The notes below the pieces were generated by a model. It saw only the letters and a list, made by a program, of their open reading frames with translations. It searched no databases and had not been told where the DNA came from. Shown in pieces: positions 9,639 through 20,752 of a stretch of DNA of 64,000 nucleotides. Origin of the DNA: Holothuria scabra (lineage: Eukaryota; Echinodermata; Holothuroidea; Aspidochirotida; Holothuriidae); assembly GCA_037179385.1 (NCBI GenBank), contig CM074190.1:6710284-6774283 (forward strand), read 5' to 3'. Each line of letters begins with the position of its first letter. Position 1 is the stretch's first letter. The position numbers and the translations under genes were made by a program.

Positions 9639-12600
9639 TCATTTGAGAGAGTTTTGGTTGAAAACAAATTACATGGCCTTTCTCCAAGTCTCTCAGATGC
9701 AATAGCAAGTGTGTCAAGATGGCAACTTGTACAAGCTTCAGTCCCTCATCTGTTTCACTGCTGTGCCACTCTCTTGAACAACAGGGCAAAACTAGGTCAT
9801 GCTGACAAGTTGGGAGTAGCAGAGACCAAGATTCTACACACCCTACATTGGGCACTGCTGGATGCACCTGAAGAATGCATGCAGAAGGAGGAGGAAAGCA
9901 AAGGGGTGTGCCAGCTTCATGTCAACCATGAAGGAGAGTTCATTTACCCTCTCACTACCATTCAACTATTTGTCTATTTATTTGCTCCTCTGGTCTACTG
10001 CCTGCGTGAATCTGACTTGTCCTTTAGACTCGCAAGTGGTTTGAAAGTTTGGAAACCAATGTGGGATCACAAACAACCAGACATTCCATGTTTTGCTTTG
10101 CCTGTGAAACCCAGGAGGTTGATTCGAGTTGCCAGACGAAAGTTGGTGACTGTCCCAGTTCTACCTGATGATGCAGCGGAAAAGACAGATGACTCAGAGG
10201 TATTTGAAGAAGATCAAAAGATTTCTGAAGTGGCCCCTCCTGTACCCGATGAACCACCACCAGATGAAAGTGTGGAAGAAGAGGCGCTGGATGTCCAGAA
10301 AGAATTTAGTGAAGAAGAGGCAATGTCTGAGTTGCCTTCAACTCCTGAGGAAGGTGGAAAGGGGGTGGCGCCTTTGGCAGAAATATCTGAGGTTGTTTCA
10401 ATAACAAGTGACCCCCCAGTGACCCCATCTGACACCCCCTCTGTGAGTGTTGAAATTGTATGTGAAGTTTGTAATTCTTCTGTAGGTCAAAGCAGAGCAT
10501 GTAATTGTGGTGATCTGAAAGTGACTGCTGGAGATCTTTTCACTAAAATACCAAGGAAAAGTTCTACTGGAAAAATACCAGGAAAACCTGTGGTAGAAGG
10601 TAAATTGATTGATATAGGTGATGAAAGTACACCTGAGCCTAAAGCTCCAAGACCCCTCAGTCTCCCAGTTCAAGGTTCATCTTCCTCTACCTCCTCTCAG
10701 GAACCAACAACATCTACCAAACAGGGCCAGACCCCTGCTGCAGCCACACTCTCAGACCCAGAGGTGCGCAGACCAGCGGCAAGATTACATGACACTTGTG
10801 CAGCCAGTCATTTTGATGTTGCTGTCATGCGCTGTTTATTCAATCCCTCATGGTCAGAAGAAGGAATCTTGTGGGCTCTTAATTATATTCTGAATCGGTT
10901 ACGCCAAATTGCTGATGAAAACACAGCTGCAGATAGAGTTAGACAAAGGAGTAACTCCTCCCCTATACCTCAGATAACTGTTTGCTTATTTTCACCTGCC
11001 CCAGGAATGCCCCACAAAAAGTTTTCTGAACCTGCTGATTTACTAATAAAGTCAACAAAAGAAATTAGAGAACAGAAACAACTGGAGAAAGATAGGGAGG
11101 AAAGCTCTTTGAAAAAAATCAAGCTAGAACCAATCAAGCTGGCTCAGCCAAAGAAAACCCTTAGTGGTACGGAGACAGTATCTGTTAAATCAGACAGAAG
11201 GAGTAGTCAAGAAAAACTGAAATTCAACAACAAAAGTTTGAAAAAGCCTAATAGAGGTCCTCTTTCAAAAACAGTTGGTTCCTTTGTTCCGAAGCTGATT
11301 CAAGAGGAGGAGATGGAGGAAAATAAAATTAATGGCAGGAAGGGGGCACAGGATGCAGCAGAGAGTCGCCCTCTTCTGGAGAGGACCGATTCGGAAAGCT
11401 CCTTCACGTCTCCTAAACTGGAACCTTTCCAATTTAAAATTGATGTTGTGAAGCTAAAAACATTACCTTCTCTTTCACCAGCATCTGATACTCCCATGAG
11501 GCAGACAGGTTTCCTCTCCCAGGAATCCACACCCCTTCTGACAGAGGCAAGTGAAATGAGTCAAGCAGAGGAGACATCGACCACTTCGTCTTTTGGCTGT
11601 AAAAGTGGTGTCATTAATATGGCATCTGTAGAAGAGGCACCCTCTTTTTTCATGGCACAGGAAGTAAAACCAATGGTGTTCAATGCACAAGAAGTTAAAC
11701 CAATTGAACTTAGACCAGGCTTGGCCAGGATGGCATCCATTGAGGAACAGGAGGTCACATTTCCAATTCCACAGGAGGTTACACCAATTAGTCTTGGTCC
11801 AACTCTTGTGCCAGTTGAAGAAGGTCCAACAATGATATCATCAGAGGAAGTCAAGCCCATGAATCTTAAATCATCATCTCATACTCCTGTGAGTTGTGGA
11901 CCTTTCATGGCCACTGCAGTACCATTGCAATCACCACCACCAACAGGATGGAAAGGACAGACAGCTAATCACTCACCGGAGAGAAATGGTCCATCTGGAT
12001 TTTTAAGACCAATGACCATCTCTAGTCCTCAAAGGCCATTTATCAATGCCAGCCAAGCACAGACAGCTCTCCCTCTTACACCAGCTGGGCATGGTGGTGC
12101 ACCAGCAAGAGTGAGGGAAGCATCCAAACCAATGCAATTTCATAAAGTCCAGGCACAGGCAGTTAGCTTGAGTGATTGGTCAGAGTCCAGTGTCCAGAGC
12201 CTTCAGTCTACAACTTCAGGTCCTGTTCCACCAAGACCGACTTTAGTGTCTCCAAATGTTGCCACTGTATCTGGTAACAGAAACATGATGTTCCCATCTA
12301 CCATTCGTTCACCTGCAACACTCTCAGAAAGGGTTAAACCTTTATCCAAGCCTGCATTTGTGACTGCTGCATCTAAAAGCACTTTAAAGCCAATTGAAGT
12401 TCATGTTAATTTGATGGAAAAACCACCAACCCCACTGCCAGGACAGGATGGAGGACAGGGAAACCTTCCTTTAACTTCTCAGGCCAATGGCATCAAAGGT
12501 AAATCCAGTCTCACTATACCAGCCACTGCATTGCCTAGAAGTGCATCAGACACATTTGTCAATTATACTGTCAAGGAAGAAGAGGAAACCGCTGAAGCAG

Positions 12601-12966
12601 CAGGATCGACTTATTACATTCAAGAAAATGGTCACATGAACTTCAGTGTTATCATTAAGGCATTGCACACCATCATCTCCACAGAAACCAGTGCAAGGGT
12701 TTGTGATGTCGCCCTCAATATCATAGATACGCTATTGGAATTCAGTGTTGTACAAAAGGGGGCTAAACCAAGTGAGAGTAAAGTGCCAATCATTAAAGTA
12801 GAGGGAGAAAAGGTGAAGGGTGGGTCAAAGGAAGGTGACTCTGATATTTCAACCAAGGGCCTAGAGGAGATGACAGTCCATAATCTGGTGTTGGAGACTC
12901 TTTTGCAGATTTTCCGAGCATTGGGATGTCAGCATGGATGTGGGGAAGGAGTCAGAGGACAGCAAG
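9639..12966 (+). CDS. UNC80: UNC80 exon b, giant 3328-bp exon
   Basis: Residues 17-1125. Begins SFERVLVENKLHG after TTTTTACAG (phase 0) and ends GCGEGVRGQQ before GTGAGT (phase 1). Three conserved parts are separated by two linkers. The N-terminal helical block (about 17-195) includes LGVAETKILHTLHWALLDAP and FLFAPLV / DL.FRLASGL / W.PMW.H. A short block (about 400-445) has FDVAVMRCLF.PSWSEEG. The third (about 1010-1060) has FSVIIKALHTI and ARVCDVALNIIDTLLEF. Linker 1 (about 200-400) is acidic and has a Cys cluster; linker 2 (about 445-1010) is Ser/Thr/Pro/Glu-rich with a degenerate EVKP repeat. Vertebrate UNC80 encodes this span in many exons and roughly 640 residues, against 1109 here. Confidence 0.96.
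10461..10505 (+). other. UNC80: Cysteine cluster C-x2-C-x9-C-x-C in exon b linker
   Basis: The sequence CEVCNSSVGQSRACNCGDL (from residue 291 in window numbering) sits alone in an acidic, otherwise Cys-poor linker. The spacing could suit a small metal-binding knuckle, but no second half-site with the standard zinc-ribbon spacing is seen. Function unknown; I do not recall an equivalent in human UNC80. Confidence 0.5.
11600..11880 (+). repeat. UNC80: Degenerate protein repeat ([QE]EV[KT]P) in exon b
   Basis: The codons for QEVKPM, QEVKPI, QEVTPI and EEVKPM occur near 11658, 11689, 11773 and 11845, interspersed with two MAS(V/I)EE blocks. The spacing is uneven (10-28 residues), which suggests an old, decayed in-frame tandem duplication. 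Later LKPIEV and SKPMQF may be outlying relics. No known motif is recognised. Confidence 0.6.
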
Positions 12967-14469
12967 GTGAGTTGCTTTTGTCCTTTAAAGGGTGTGTTTT
13001 AGTGGTAATGATATGCATCTGGCTTTGTCGTTGTATAAAATAGAGGAAATAATCAATAGGTTTTCAAGCCCTCAGTAGTATATTTCTTAAGTCCTTGGCT
13101 GTCTCACAATTAGCAATCTATAGCTAAAGTTAGGGTTAAAGAAACAGACACAATTCCTTTGGGGAAAAACTGAAAATTTTGAAAATGCATTTGTTGGCCT
13201 GGAAAGAACTCCTGAAAGATTTGGTTTAAAAAATTTTGTGTAAGTTGAAGCCATTTTGACTCTAAGAGTAAAATCAGAGAGATTTATTTTTCAGATTGAC
13301 TGATGGGGGAAGACCAAGCTACTGTCTTCAATTTCTTGTAGCCTTCTTCTCATGATAATCATACATGACCACTCTTCAGTGCTATTCAGCCTGGAATTAA
13401 GTTCAGATCTGATGGTCGAGGCCTTACGCAAAATACAACAAAATATATTTACATATATACTCGGATAATGTGGAAAATTAATCCTCAGTCTCACTCTAAG
13501 AGTTGTGATGGCTACAACTTTTTCAAAATCTAAACTGGTATCAGTAAGGACTTTATCTTTATCCAAATTCTTTGGAAGTTCAGCCTAAACGGATTTAATT
13601 CAATTATGAACAATAAGTAACTCACTGAAAAAATAGATAGAATAGCATGTAGCAGTTGGCAGTGGTTAGCATACTGCTAGAATTAAAATAGGACTTTTTA
13701 GCCAGTGTTACCCGAGAAAAAGGTGTTTTCTCAGGTGAAGCTTGTCTCTGTAATTGCGGCAGTTAACCCCATTTAATTTTAAACCAACCTTGTTGCTTTA
13801 TTGAGCAAATAGTTTTTGAAAGGGGCAAATGCCTTGAACTTTATTGATTTCAAGTTACCTGAATAGGATGTTCCCTCATAGATTCTGGATTATAAGTTGC
13901 CAGCATGAGATGGCTAAATCTTGCTATGTGCTTCTTGTGTCCTGTATATAACGGTGTTTTGTGGTCCCAAGAAATAACAGCCCTATCATAAGAGCTGCAG
14001 TGACTATGAAACCAAAAAAATAAAAAATGAAGGAAGAAGCAAAACAAAATGCCAGGAAAATTAGAAAGAATGTAATGATTTTGCTACATACCAGCACTTT
14101 TTATTGAAGCTTTGAAGGGAAAGTTCTTTTGACAAATATTATTACAATAATTCTGAAGCATTCATTTGTTGTACATAACTTTTATGATGTGTTGTATGAG
14201 GTTTGATGTGTTGGATGTTCTTTGCAGTTATTAGACATTCATGTGATGCTTTTATTACTTTTAACAGAGGATTTGGTACTGTACTTATCTATAATATACT
14301 TTAGGGATTGTGTTTCACTAATATGTACTATGTACATGTACAATTATTTTAATATGATATAAATACAGTGACGTATGCAGTGTGTGCACAATTTCTCTGG
14401 GGGCACAACCTGTGATTTTCCTGATGGATATGGGAGTTTGTGAGTGAACTGCAAATTTTCTTGGCTATT

Positions 14470-16185
14470 TTTGGTTTCGATGATGAGAGAAACCAATGCA
14501 TTCATGATGGCCTGTGTGTGTATGTATGTGTGTATGTGCGTGTGTGTGTGTGACACTTTGCTTGTTAACACGATATCTCGAGATAGGAATGTCTGACAGT
14601 CTTCAAACTTGGTACATAGATGCGCCATATTGAGAGGAAGAACCCTATTGTTTTTGGTGGAAGTCAAAGGTCATTTGGAGTCACCAGGGGTCAAAGTCCA
14701 AAAACCTCGTTAACACGATATCTCAAGATAGGAATGTCGGACAGTTTTCAAACTTGGTACATAGATGCACCATATTGAGAGGAAGAACCCTATTGTTTTT
14801 GGTGGAAGTCAAAGGTCATCTGGGGTCACCACGGGTCAAAGCCAAAAAACCTCGTTAACACGATATCTTAAGATAGGAATGTCTGACAGTTTTCAAACTT
14901 GGTACATAGATGCACCATATTGAGGGGAAGAACCCTATTGTTTTTGGTGGAGGTCAAAGGTCATGTGGGGTCACCAGGGGTCAAAGTCTAAAAACCTTGT
15001 AAACACAATATCTCAAGATAGGAATGTCCGACGGTTTACAAACTTGGTACATAAATGCGCCATATTGAAAGGAAGAACCCTATTGTTTTTGGTGGAGGTC
15101 AAAGGTCATCTGGGGTCACCAGGGGTCAAAGTCTAAAAACCTTGTTAACACAATATCTCGAGGTAGGAAACTTGGATAGATTTCATATTTGGTATGTGGA
15201 TGCGTTATAGTCAGGAGATGGTCCCTATTGTTTTTGGCAGAGGTCAAAGGTCATCTTGGGTCACCGGGGGTCAAAGTCTGAAAATCTCATTCACACAATA
15301 TCTCAAGGAAGGAAGCTTAGATATATTTCATATTTGGTATGTGGATGCGTTATGGTCAGGAGATAGTCCCTTTTGTTTTTGGTGGAGGTCAAAGGTCATC
15401 TGGGGTCACCAGGGGTCAAAGTCTAAAAACTTTGTAAACGTGATATCTCAAGGTAAGAAACTTGGATAGATTTCATATTTGGTATGTAGATGCGTTAGGT
15501 CAGAAGATGGTACCTTTTGTTTTTGTTGGAGGTCAAAGGTCACCTGGGGTCACCAGGGGTCAAAGTCTGAAAACCTTGTTAATGCGATATCTCAAGGTAG
15601 GAAACTTTGAAGAGAATTCATATTTGGTATGTGGATGCATTTTAAACAATAGATGGTCCCTATTTAATTTTGGCGAAGGTCTCCTGGGGTCACCAGGGGT
15701 CAAAGTCTAAAAATCTTGTTAACATGAAATCTCAAGGTAGGAAACTTGAATAGAATTCATACAGTATTTGGTATGTGGATAGGTTATGGTCAGGAGATGG
15801 TCCATGTTGTTTTTGGCGGAGGTCAAAGGCAGATATGCCAAGTATCCCTATTTAGGCGGAATAAATGCGATTTTCTACCTTCGATTTAGCCCCATTGTGT
15901 TTGGCAGAAATGAAAGGTCATCTGGGGTCTCAAGGGGTCAAAGTCAAGGAACCTTTTTAAATACGATCTTTCGAGATAGTTGTTTGTCCATCTGTCTGTC
16001 TGTATGTTGTTTGCCTGTCTAGCTATGTATGGCTTTTATTGAGGTCAAAAGGTCATCAGGAATGACAATTATTTTTTGAACATGCTAGTATAACATTTGA
16101 ATGAGAAGAAAATGGTGCATGATGGCATTCTTTGAAACGGAACATTTATGTATCATCGAAACCTCAATGCATTTTTGCATTCTGG
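14470..16185 (+). mobile_element. HINE-B: Helentron-like element, same family as HINE-A
   Basis: The 5' end GGTTTCGATGATGAGAGAAACC is hairpin-forming and continues AATGCATTCATGATGG, then a short (TG)n tract (14514-14551), then about ten ~145-bp tandem units (14552-15990). The 3' end has ATCATCGAAACC, the exact inverse of the 5' GGTTTCGATGAT, followed by AATGCA-TTTT-TGCATT and CTGG at 16182-16185. Flanks are TATTT on the left and TTACC on the right, compatible with insertion between Ts without target duplication. No coding sequence. Confidence 0.72.
14552..15990. repeat. Tandem array of ~145-bp units (HINE-B core)
   Basis: About ten units, each with TTAACACGATATCTCAAG, a (T/C)AAACTTGGTACATA or CATATTTGGTATGTGG block, CCCTATTGTTTTTGGTGG, GTCAAAGGTCAT and GGGGTCACCAGGGGTCAAAG. 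The first four units carry the AAACTTGGTACATA variant and the later ones the CATATTTGGTATGTGG variant, so two subtypes are arranged in blocks. Five perfect AGGTCAAAGGTCA motifs occur. The last two units are truncated or mutated. Confidence 0.88.
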
Positions 16186-16228
16186 TTACCTGTTATGCAT
16201 CAATATCTCATTTTTCTTTCTTTATCAG

Positions 16229-16408
16229 GAGACAGGCTGCGACTGGTGGGACAGCAGTGCCTGTATAGACTCTTTAAGGTAGATCCTTCCCAGTTTCGTC
16301 GTTACCTGCGCTATGTGATATCAGCACACCCTCTGGAGGCCATTTTGGATTTTCTCCATGCTTTACTTGGATTTTGTGAGGATCCGGCTCCTATGTCATT
16401 TAGACCAG
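16229..16408 (+). CDS. UNC80: UNC80 exon c
   Basis: Residues 1126-1185 plus a split codon; enters and leaves in phase 1. Translation begins DRLRLVGQQCLYRLFKVD and continues to AILDFLHALLGFCEDP. Human UNC80 has the same order (GDRLR, then CLTKLYKLD..QFR, then DFLHALLGFC). The C-terminal edge FRPG is variable. Acceptor TTTATCAG, donor GTAATC. Confidence 0.96.
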
Positions 16409-17731
16409 GTAATCAAAAGGAGGGCTATCATACTGTCTTGTGCTGAGTAATCTATCATTCTGTAAGACCCATAAATGAGAAAAGACAATATTTTCTGTTA
16501 AAACAAATGCCATAGTTCTATTTAAAGCAACTAATTTGTTAGTTGTGAAGATCAAAATTTACCTTAATATCCTCTTCCCGCACAGCAGATAATTTTCAAT
16601 TTAAAAATATAAAATCAACAAGAGATTGGTCATGTATGTGATGCTATGCAATGTCCTTAATTTTTCAGTCCTAAATATTCCCATTAACCCTTTACCGTTG
16701 TTTGGGTCCTTTTGGACCCATGCGGAGAGCTCGGCTGTCACACATCTTTACTGTTTCACGCGGAGCTCGAAACTGCGAGTAGCTACCCGAAAATTTGGCC
16801 ACAACAGCGAGAGAGACAATAGTAAAAGGTCACAGGGTCAATGGCCTATGGAAGCCGATGCAGGGCGGGCTACGTCCGCTTTTCCGCCCACTCCCGATCC
16901 GCGCAAATATGCCCCGATCGGAGCACAACGCTAAAGGGTTGAAGTCATCAAAACGTAGGACAAAAGCCTTCCATCATTTCAGTATTTCAAAAGTGTGGGA
17001 AGAATCCTGCCATACATTTTTCACTTACCCCTTTTGGGTTTCTGTTTGTGGTTGTTTTCATATTATTTCTAATTTTTCTGTGATTCAAGTTTAAGAAAGT
17101 AAGCCCTCATTGTGTTGTATGGAGTGCATCAAGTTAGTGCAGCAGATGAAGTGGGCAAACTTTCATGTAATCTTGGCAGACAGTTTTGTAATATTTATCT
17201 CAAAGGATTGTTTCAGTCACCCCAAATTGAATAGGTGTAGTAGTCTATCCTATTCCATGAATTCCTTTAATGAATCAGGTGGCAATATTGTTCGTCAGTT
17301 GTAAAATTTAGTTGGAGTACAGTAACAGCTTGGTTTACATTGAATGTGCAGTATCTAGAAACTGAGATATTATGACAAAACCTTGGAAGAGAAATAGGAA
17401 GAAAATTGTGAGAATCAACTGTTATTTTCAGACAAGTTTGCCTTTGCTCTCTTGGAGGAGGTTCACCCAACCTGTTGATTGCAATTTGCTGGTTGACCTC
17501 CATCCGATTCTCTTTATGACTCAGCTGGAAAACATGCATACTTATGTAGTAGGTCATCAGTGATGGACAGACAGTATTTGGATTGCCTACTCTGTTTTAA
17601 AGACTGCTGGCTGTAAGTCTGCGAGTCTTCAAATAAATTTGGACTGCACCACTGTTTTTTGTAGAACAACAAAATTGCTGGATTGACCGTTTGTTTCATT
17701 TGAGTAACCCCTTTTTCTTATTTTCTTTCAG
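16409..17731. other. UNC80 intron c-d (1.32 kb)
   Basis: Contains TTAA-MITE family T1 copy 1 (16684-16943). The remaining sequence is AT-rich with nothing recognisable. Confidence 0.8.
16684..16943 (+). mobile_element. TTAA-flanked MITE, family T1, copy 1
   Basis: Begins TTAACCCTTTACCGTTG and ends CAACGCTAAAGGGTTGA, so the ends are inverted repeats of about 14-16 bp next to TTAA (right copy mutated to TTGA). Unusually GC-rich interior for this locus, with CCGCCCACTCCCGATC. It is in the opposite orientation to copies 2 and 3. TTAA targets are typical of piggyBac-type transposases. No ORF of significance. Confidence 0.8.
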
Positions 17732-17916
17732 GTACCAACTCCTCTGGTACAGGTGAGACCAGTGGGGGCAGGGCAGGTTTTGCAACTAACTTTGGCAGTG
17801 GTATTGCAGGGACTGGTACCAGAGGGATCGAAGGAACAATTGTTGGGTGCACCCTCAAATCACTCATCACTCGTCTGGTGGATTCTAAAGAGGAATTGCT
17901 CACATTGGAAAATGAG
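17732..17916 (+). CDS. UNC80: UNC80 exon d
   Basis: Residues 1186-1247; enters phase 1, leaves phase 0. A Gly/Thr-rich start (TNSSGTGETSGGRAGF) precedes the conserved VEGIIV..MFKSLITR-like block, here IEGTIVGCTLKSLITRLVDS, ending KEELLTLENE before GTTAGC. The Gly-rich part replaces a variable stretch in human UNC80. Acceptor TTTCTTTCAG. A GT at 17752 inside the exon (ACAGGTGAG) is a plausible cryptic donor. Confidence 0.95.
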
Positions 17917-17964
17917 GTTAGCTTAAGAATGATGTGTTGAAAGTAAAAATTAGCCATAAAAGGC

Positions 17965-18600
17965 ATTTAACATAACATAGCATAGCATAGCGCAGCACAG
18001 CACAGCACAGCACAGCACAGCACAGCACAGCACAGCACAGCACAACATAACATAACATAACAAGTTAAAGGGCAAAGGAGGGTAAAAATCCCATAAGATG
18101 CCCTATAGAACAGACCCAAACCAACACCTAATCCAAACAAAGACTAAACAAACCCAATACAATCAGATCCTGCCACTGTCACCGTAGTACTTGTCAATGT
18201 TAATCTTGAAGCAATTTACTGAAGTGGAATTAACAACCCACTCAGGGAGACTGTTCCACTCATTGACAACCCTATTAGTGAAGTTGAACTTACTGATGTC
18301 AAGTCTAGAGAAACATTTCACCAGCTTCTTATTATGGCCATGAACACCAGAATCAGCACAAACCTCTAAGTAGTTGCAGTTAGAGAATCATTATCAGAAA
18401 GGAACTTGAAAACCTGCAGCATATCCCCCCTAACCCTTCTTAAATCGAGAGAAGTAAGTCCTAGACAATTGAGCCTATCATGATAAGGGAGATCATGCAC
18501 ATTGTGAATAAGCCAGTGTGGTCCTCCTCTGAACCTGCTCTTAAAGAAACTTAACTTTAACTTTCTGCTTAGATCTAACATAGGCATGAAATGACTTGGG
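17965..18600 (-). mobile_element. LINE (CR1/L2/jockey-like) 3' fragment, decayed and internally deleted
   Basis: Read on the minus strand. A relic NPKSFHAYVRSKQKVK (about 18590-18545), typical of the start of the reverse-transcriptase region, is followed almost directly by the C-terminal block YHDRLNCLGLTSLDLRRVRG and FKFLS (18500-18370). After a frameshift near 18366 comes FTNRVVNEWNSLPEWVVNST, ending at a stop at 18163-18165. Most of the polymerase core is therefore missing between the two blocks. The 3' UTR runs into (TTATG)n/(TGTGC)n pentamers at 17968-18060, the expected position of a LINE 3' tail. Confidence 0.8.
17968..18060. repeat. Pentanucleotide microsatellite (CATAG/CACAG/CATAA)n
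   Basis: About 18 consecutive 5-bp units: CATAA and CATAG first, then CACAG repeated about ten times, then CATAA again. It directly abuts the LINE 3' end and is best explained as that element's tail. Confidence 0.9.
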
Positions 18601-19821
18601 ATTTACCTTAACCTCCTAATTTGGAATAGCTGTATAGTTGAATAGCTGAATAGCTCTATTCATTGTTATAACATGAAAAGGACTATACACACTGAACTTC
18701 ATATTACTTGCCTTTGTGATGGGAGGGCTTTTTTTGCTTTATAAACCAACATTTTATAGGTTCAAAACCACCAAAAGTACCTTTCTCCAAGATCCAGGGG
18801 CCTATTTTAGTGTTTTGGATATGTAGTACAGAACAGTAGAAAGAAAAGAGTGAAGAGATGGTCAGTATCTATGGGACTGTATGTGCTACATTAATCTCCA
18901 GATTTCCTAGGCACATATTCCCTGGACTGACTAAATAACCGTTGAATGATGGTCTTTGCAGTAGCACTGAGGCACTTCCACAGTCTATGGAATTGATACG
19001 TTCATGTCCAATTGTTTGAAATACCAAATGAAGCAGTTGGGAAGTACACAGAGAGAAAAAACCCCAAACAAAAGCAAAACAGTCAAATCCTGCCAGCAAT
19101 AGTAAAATAGGCCAGAAACTGAGAAAGCCTGGTCCGTGAATAAATGTTTAAATAATAATAATATTTGAATGTGTGGAGTAGTATTAAGGAGCTTATGACT
19201 TATCTGCGGTTTGAAGTCTGAAAATTACCTCAGCAGGGATCCAGAGTAAGTAGGAGATGAAGTAGTGTCTTTTTAGGACTCTTTAGATAGCTTATATGAT
19301 AAGACTGAGATGGGTTTTTTTCTGACAAGAATTTCTTTTTCAAGGACAGGAGTAGTTGCCACCAAACTTATTTTGAAGCAACACCTAAATCTGACGATTT
19401 TCTTCTTATTTCTCTAAAAGGTATTTTTTATAATGTTTCAGAATTTCAATATTGCATATTCAAGGTAAACCATGCAGTGACTCTAAGTAAATTTCCCATT
19501 TTCATGTGGCCCTCATGTGCCAATTATGGAACAGAGAGATAAAGTGCCTCATTTCTTTAAGTTGGGGTGACTGCATTTCCCTTCACAACAGCAATCAGAG
19601 TTTGTATAATACAATTAGCTCACAATTTCAATTTCTGGAACGGAAGGTTCATATTCTCAGTCAAACTGAATATCCCTTTAAGCAACATTATGTTTACATA
19701 TCCAACAATTTTTTTTACCATAGAGATAGCTGTTTTTTTTTACTAGGACTCCTATCTATATTCTAAATTAAACAACAGAAGAATCAGAAATGTTAGATTA
19801 AGTTCATGTCCTCTCCTACAG

Positions 19822-19961
19822 GCTGTGTACGCTGATGCCAGGCAGTTACTCCATTATATCCGTGAGGTACATGGTGGTGTCTTTAGGAGGGTTGCCTTCA
19901 GTGGTCTGATAGATTCAGCTGGGAAAGGTATCAAAGATGTTGGAGGAAAGGACAAAGATGG
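19822..19961 (+). CDS. UNC80: UNC80 exon e
   Basis: Residues 1248-1293 plus two bases; enters phase 0, leaves phase 2. Reads AVYADARQLLHYIREVHGGV followed by FRRVAFSGLIDSAGKG, matching human (Y)CDIRQLVQFIKEAHGNVFRRVALSALLDSAEK. A Lys/Asp/Gly-rich tail opens a variable linker. Donor GTATGT. Confidence 0.96.
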
Positions 19962-20526
19962 GTATGTTTCAAATTATTCCTTTGAAATTATTGATCTAGT
20001 AAACAGGGGTATTGAGTTGATGTTGATATCCTAACATGCCCGTTGAATGGTCTACCACATAACAATGCTTCATTCAGTGGTGGCACCAGGGGGGACCTTT
20101 GTTTCACTCTCATGAACTCTCTGTGCATTGTCCTGTTTTAGTGCATGGTCCACTGTTGTTTAACTTAAAATCATTTTGCAGGGCTAGTATTATCTGCTTA
20201 GTGCCAAGCCTCTGAAAATATGCATTTTGGTTCTCCCTTTAAAATTATTAGAATTAGATTTATGTTGCTTAAACTTTTCATAGCTTAAAATCTATAAAAG
20301 CTCAAAAATGAAAGCATTAACAAGGATCTATGTGGCTTAGTTTAAAAGAAATCCAAGTATTATGGGAATGTATTCAATGTTTTGTTTCAAGAGGGATTTG
20401 TTGGATGATATGGTATGTTCTGAAGTACTTGAAGAGTTAAGAACAATGAAAGGTTAAACATTAATGGACTGTGTGTTATCTCAATAATTAACAATTGATT
20501 TGCAAGTGATGTGCAAGCTGGGTGCA

Positions 20527-20752
20527 GTTAGTTAGTTAGTTAGGTAGTTAGATGGAGTTTTACGGCCCAGTTTCCAACCAATTGGCTCAAGTCAAGCTGA
20601 TCACAGCCTTTTTTCCACTTGTGGCTCACGACTCTTTTGCTTATGCTGAGCATCAACCACAATGGCAGTAGGTATCGTTTTTTAGGTCGTGGTTATAACC
20701 TAGCCAGGAATTGAACTCCCAACCTCCTGAGGGTGCAGCCCAGGTGCATTGC
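20527..20752 (-). mobile_element. SINE, nearly complete
   Basis: Reverse-orientation copy starting with the (GTTA)n tail, then GATGGAGTTTTACGGCCCAG, TTTCCAACCAATTGG, CCACTTGTGGC, TTGCTTATGCTGAGC, then GAATTGAACTCCCAACC (the inverse of a B box) and the tRNA-like head. Target duplications were not resolved. Confidence 0.75.

Larger units (their letters stand above)
12967..16228. other. UNC80 intron b-c (3.26 kb)
   Basis: Donor GTGAGT, acceptor TTTATCAG. The 3' half is HINE-B (14470-16185), ending only 43 bp before exon c. In 12967-14469 I see no recognisable element apart from a possible hAT-like end near 14370 (see rejected items). Confidence 0.8.
17917..19821. other. UNC80 intron d-e (1.9 kb)
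   Basis: Contains a LINE 3' fragment with its pentanucleotide tail (17965-18600). From 18600 to 19821 I recognise nothing beyond short AT-rich and (AAT)n sequence near 19145. Confidence 0.8.

Noticed and set aside
12967..13043. Read-through of the big exon to the stop at 13041 as the true C-terminus
   Set aside because: Similarity stops at the GTGAGT donor and resumes in phase at 16229.
14366..14410. hAT-like terminal CAGTGACGTATGCAGTG with GGGGGCACAACC
   Set aside because: Only one end seen; possibly a truncated element but not supportable.
20078..20110. hAT-like terminal CAGTGGTGGCACCAGGGGGG
   Set aside because: No matching inverted end or 8-bp duplication found downstream.
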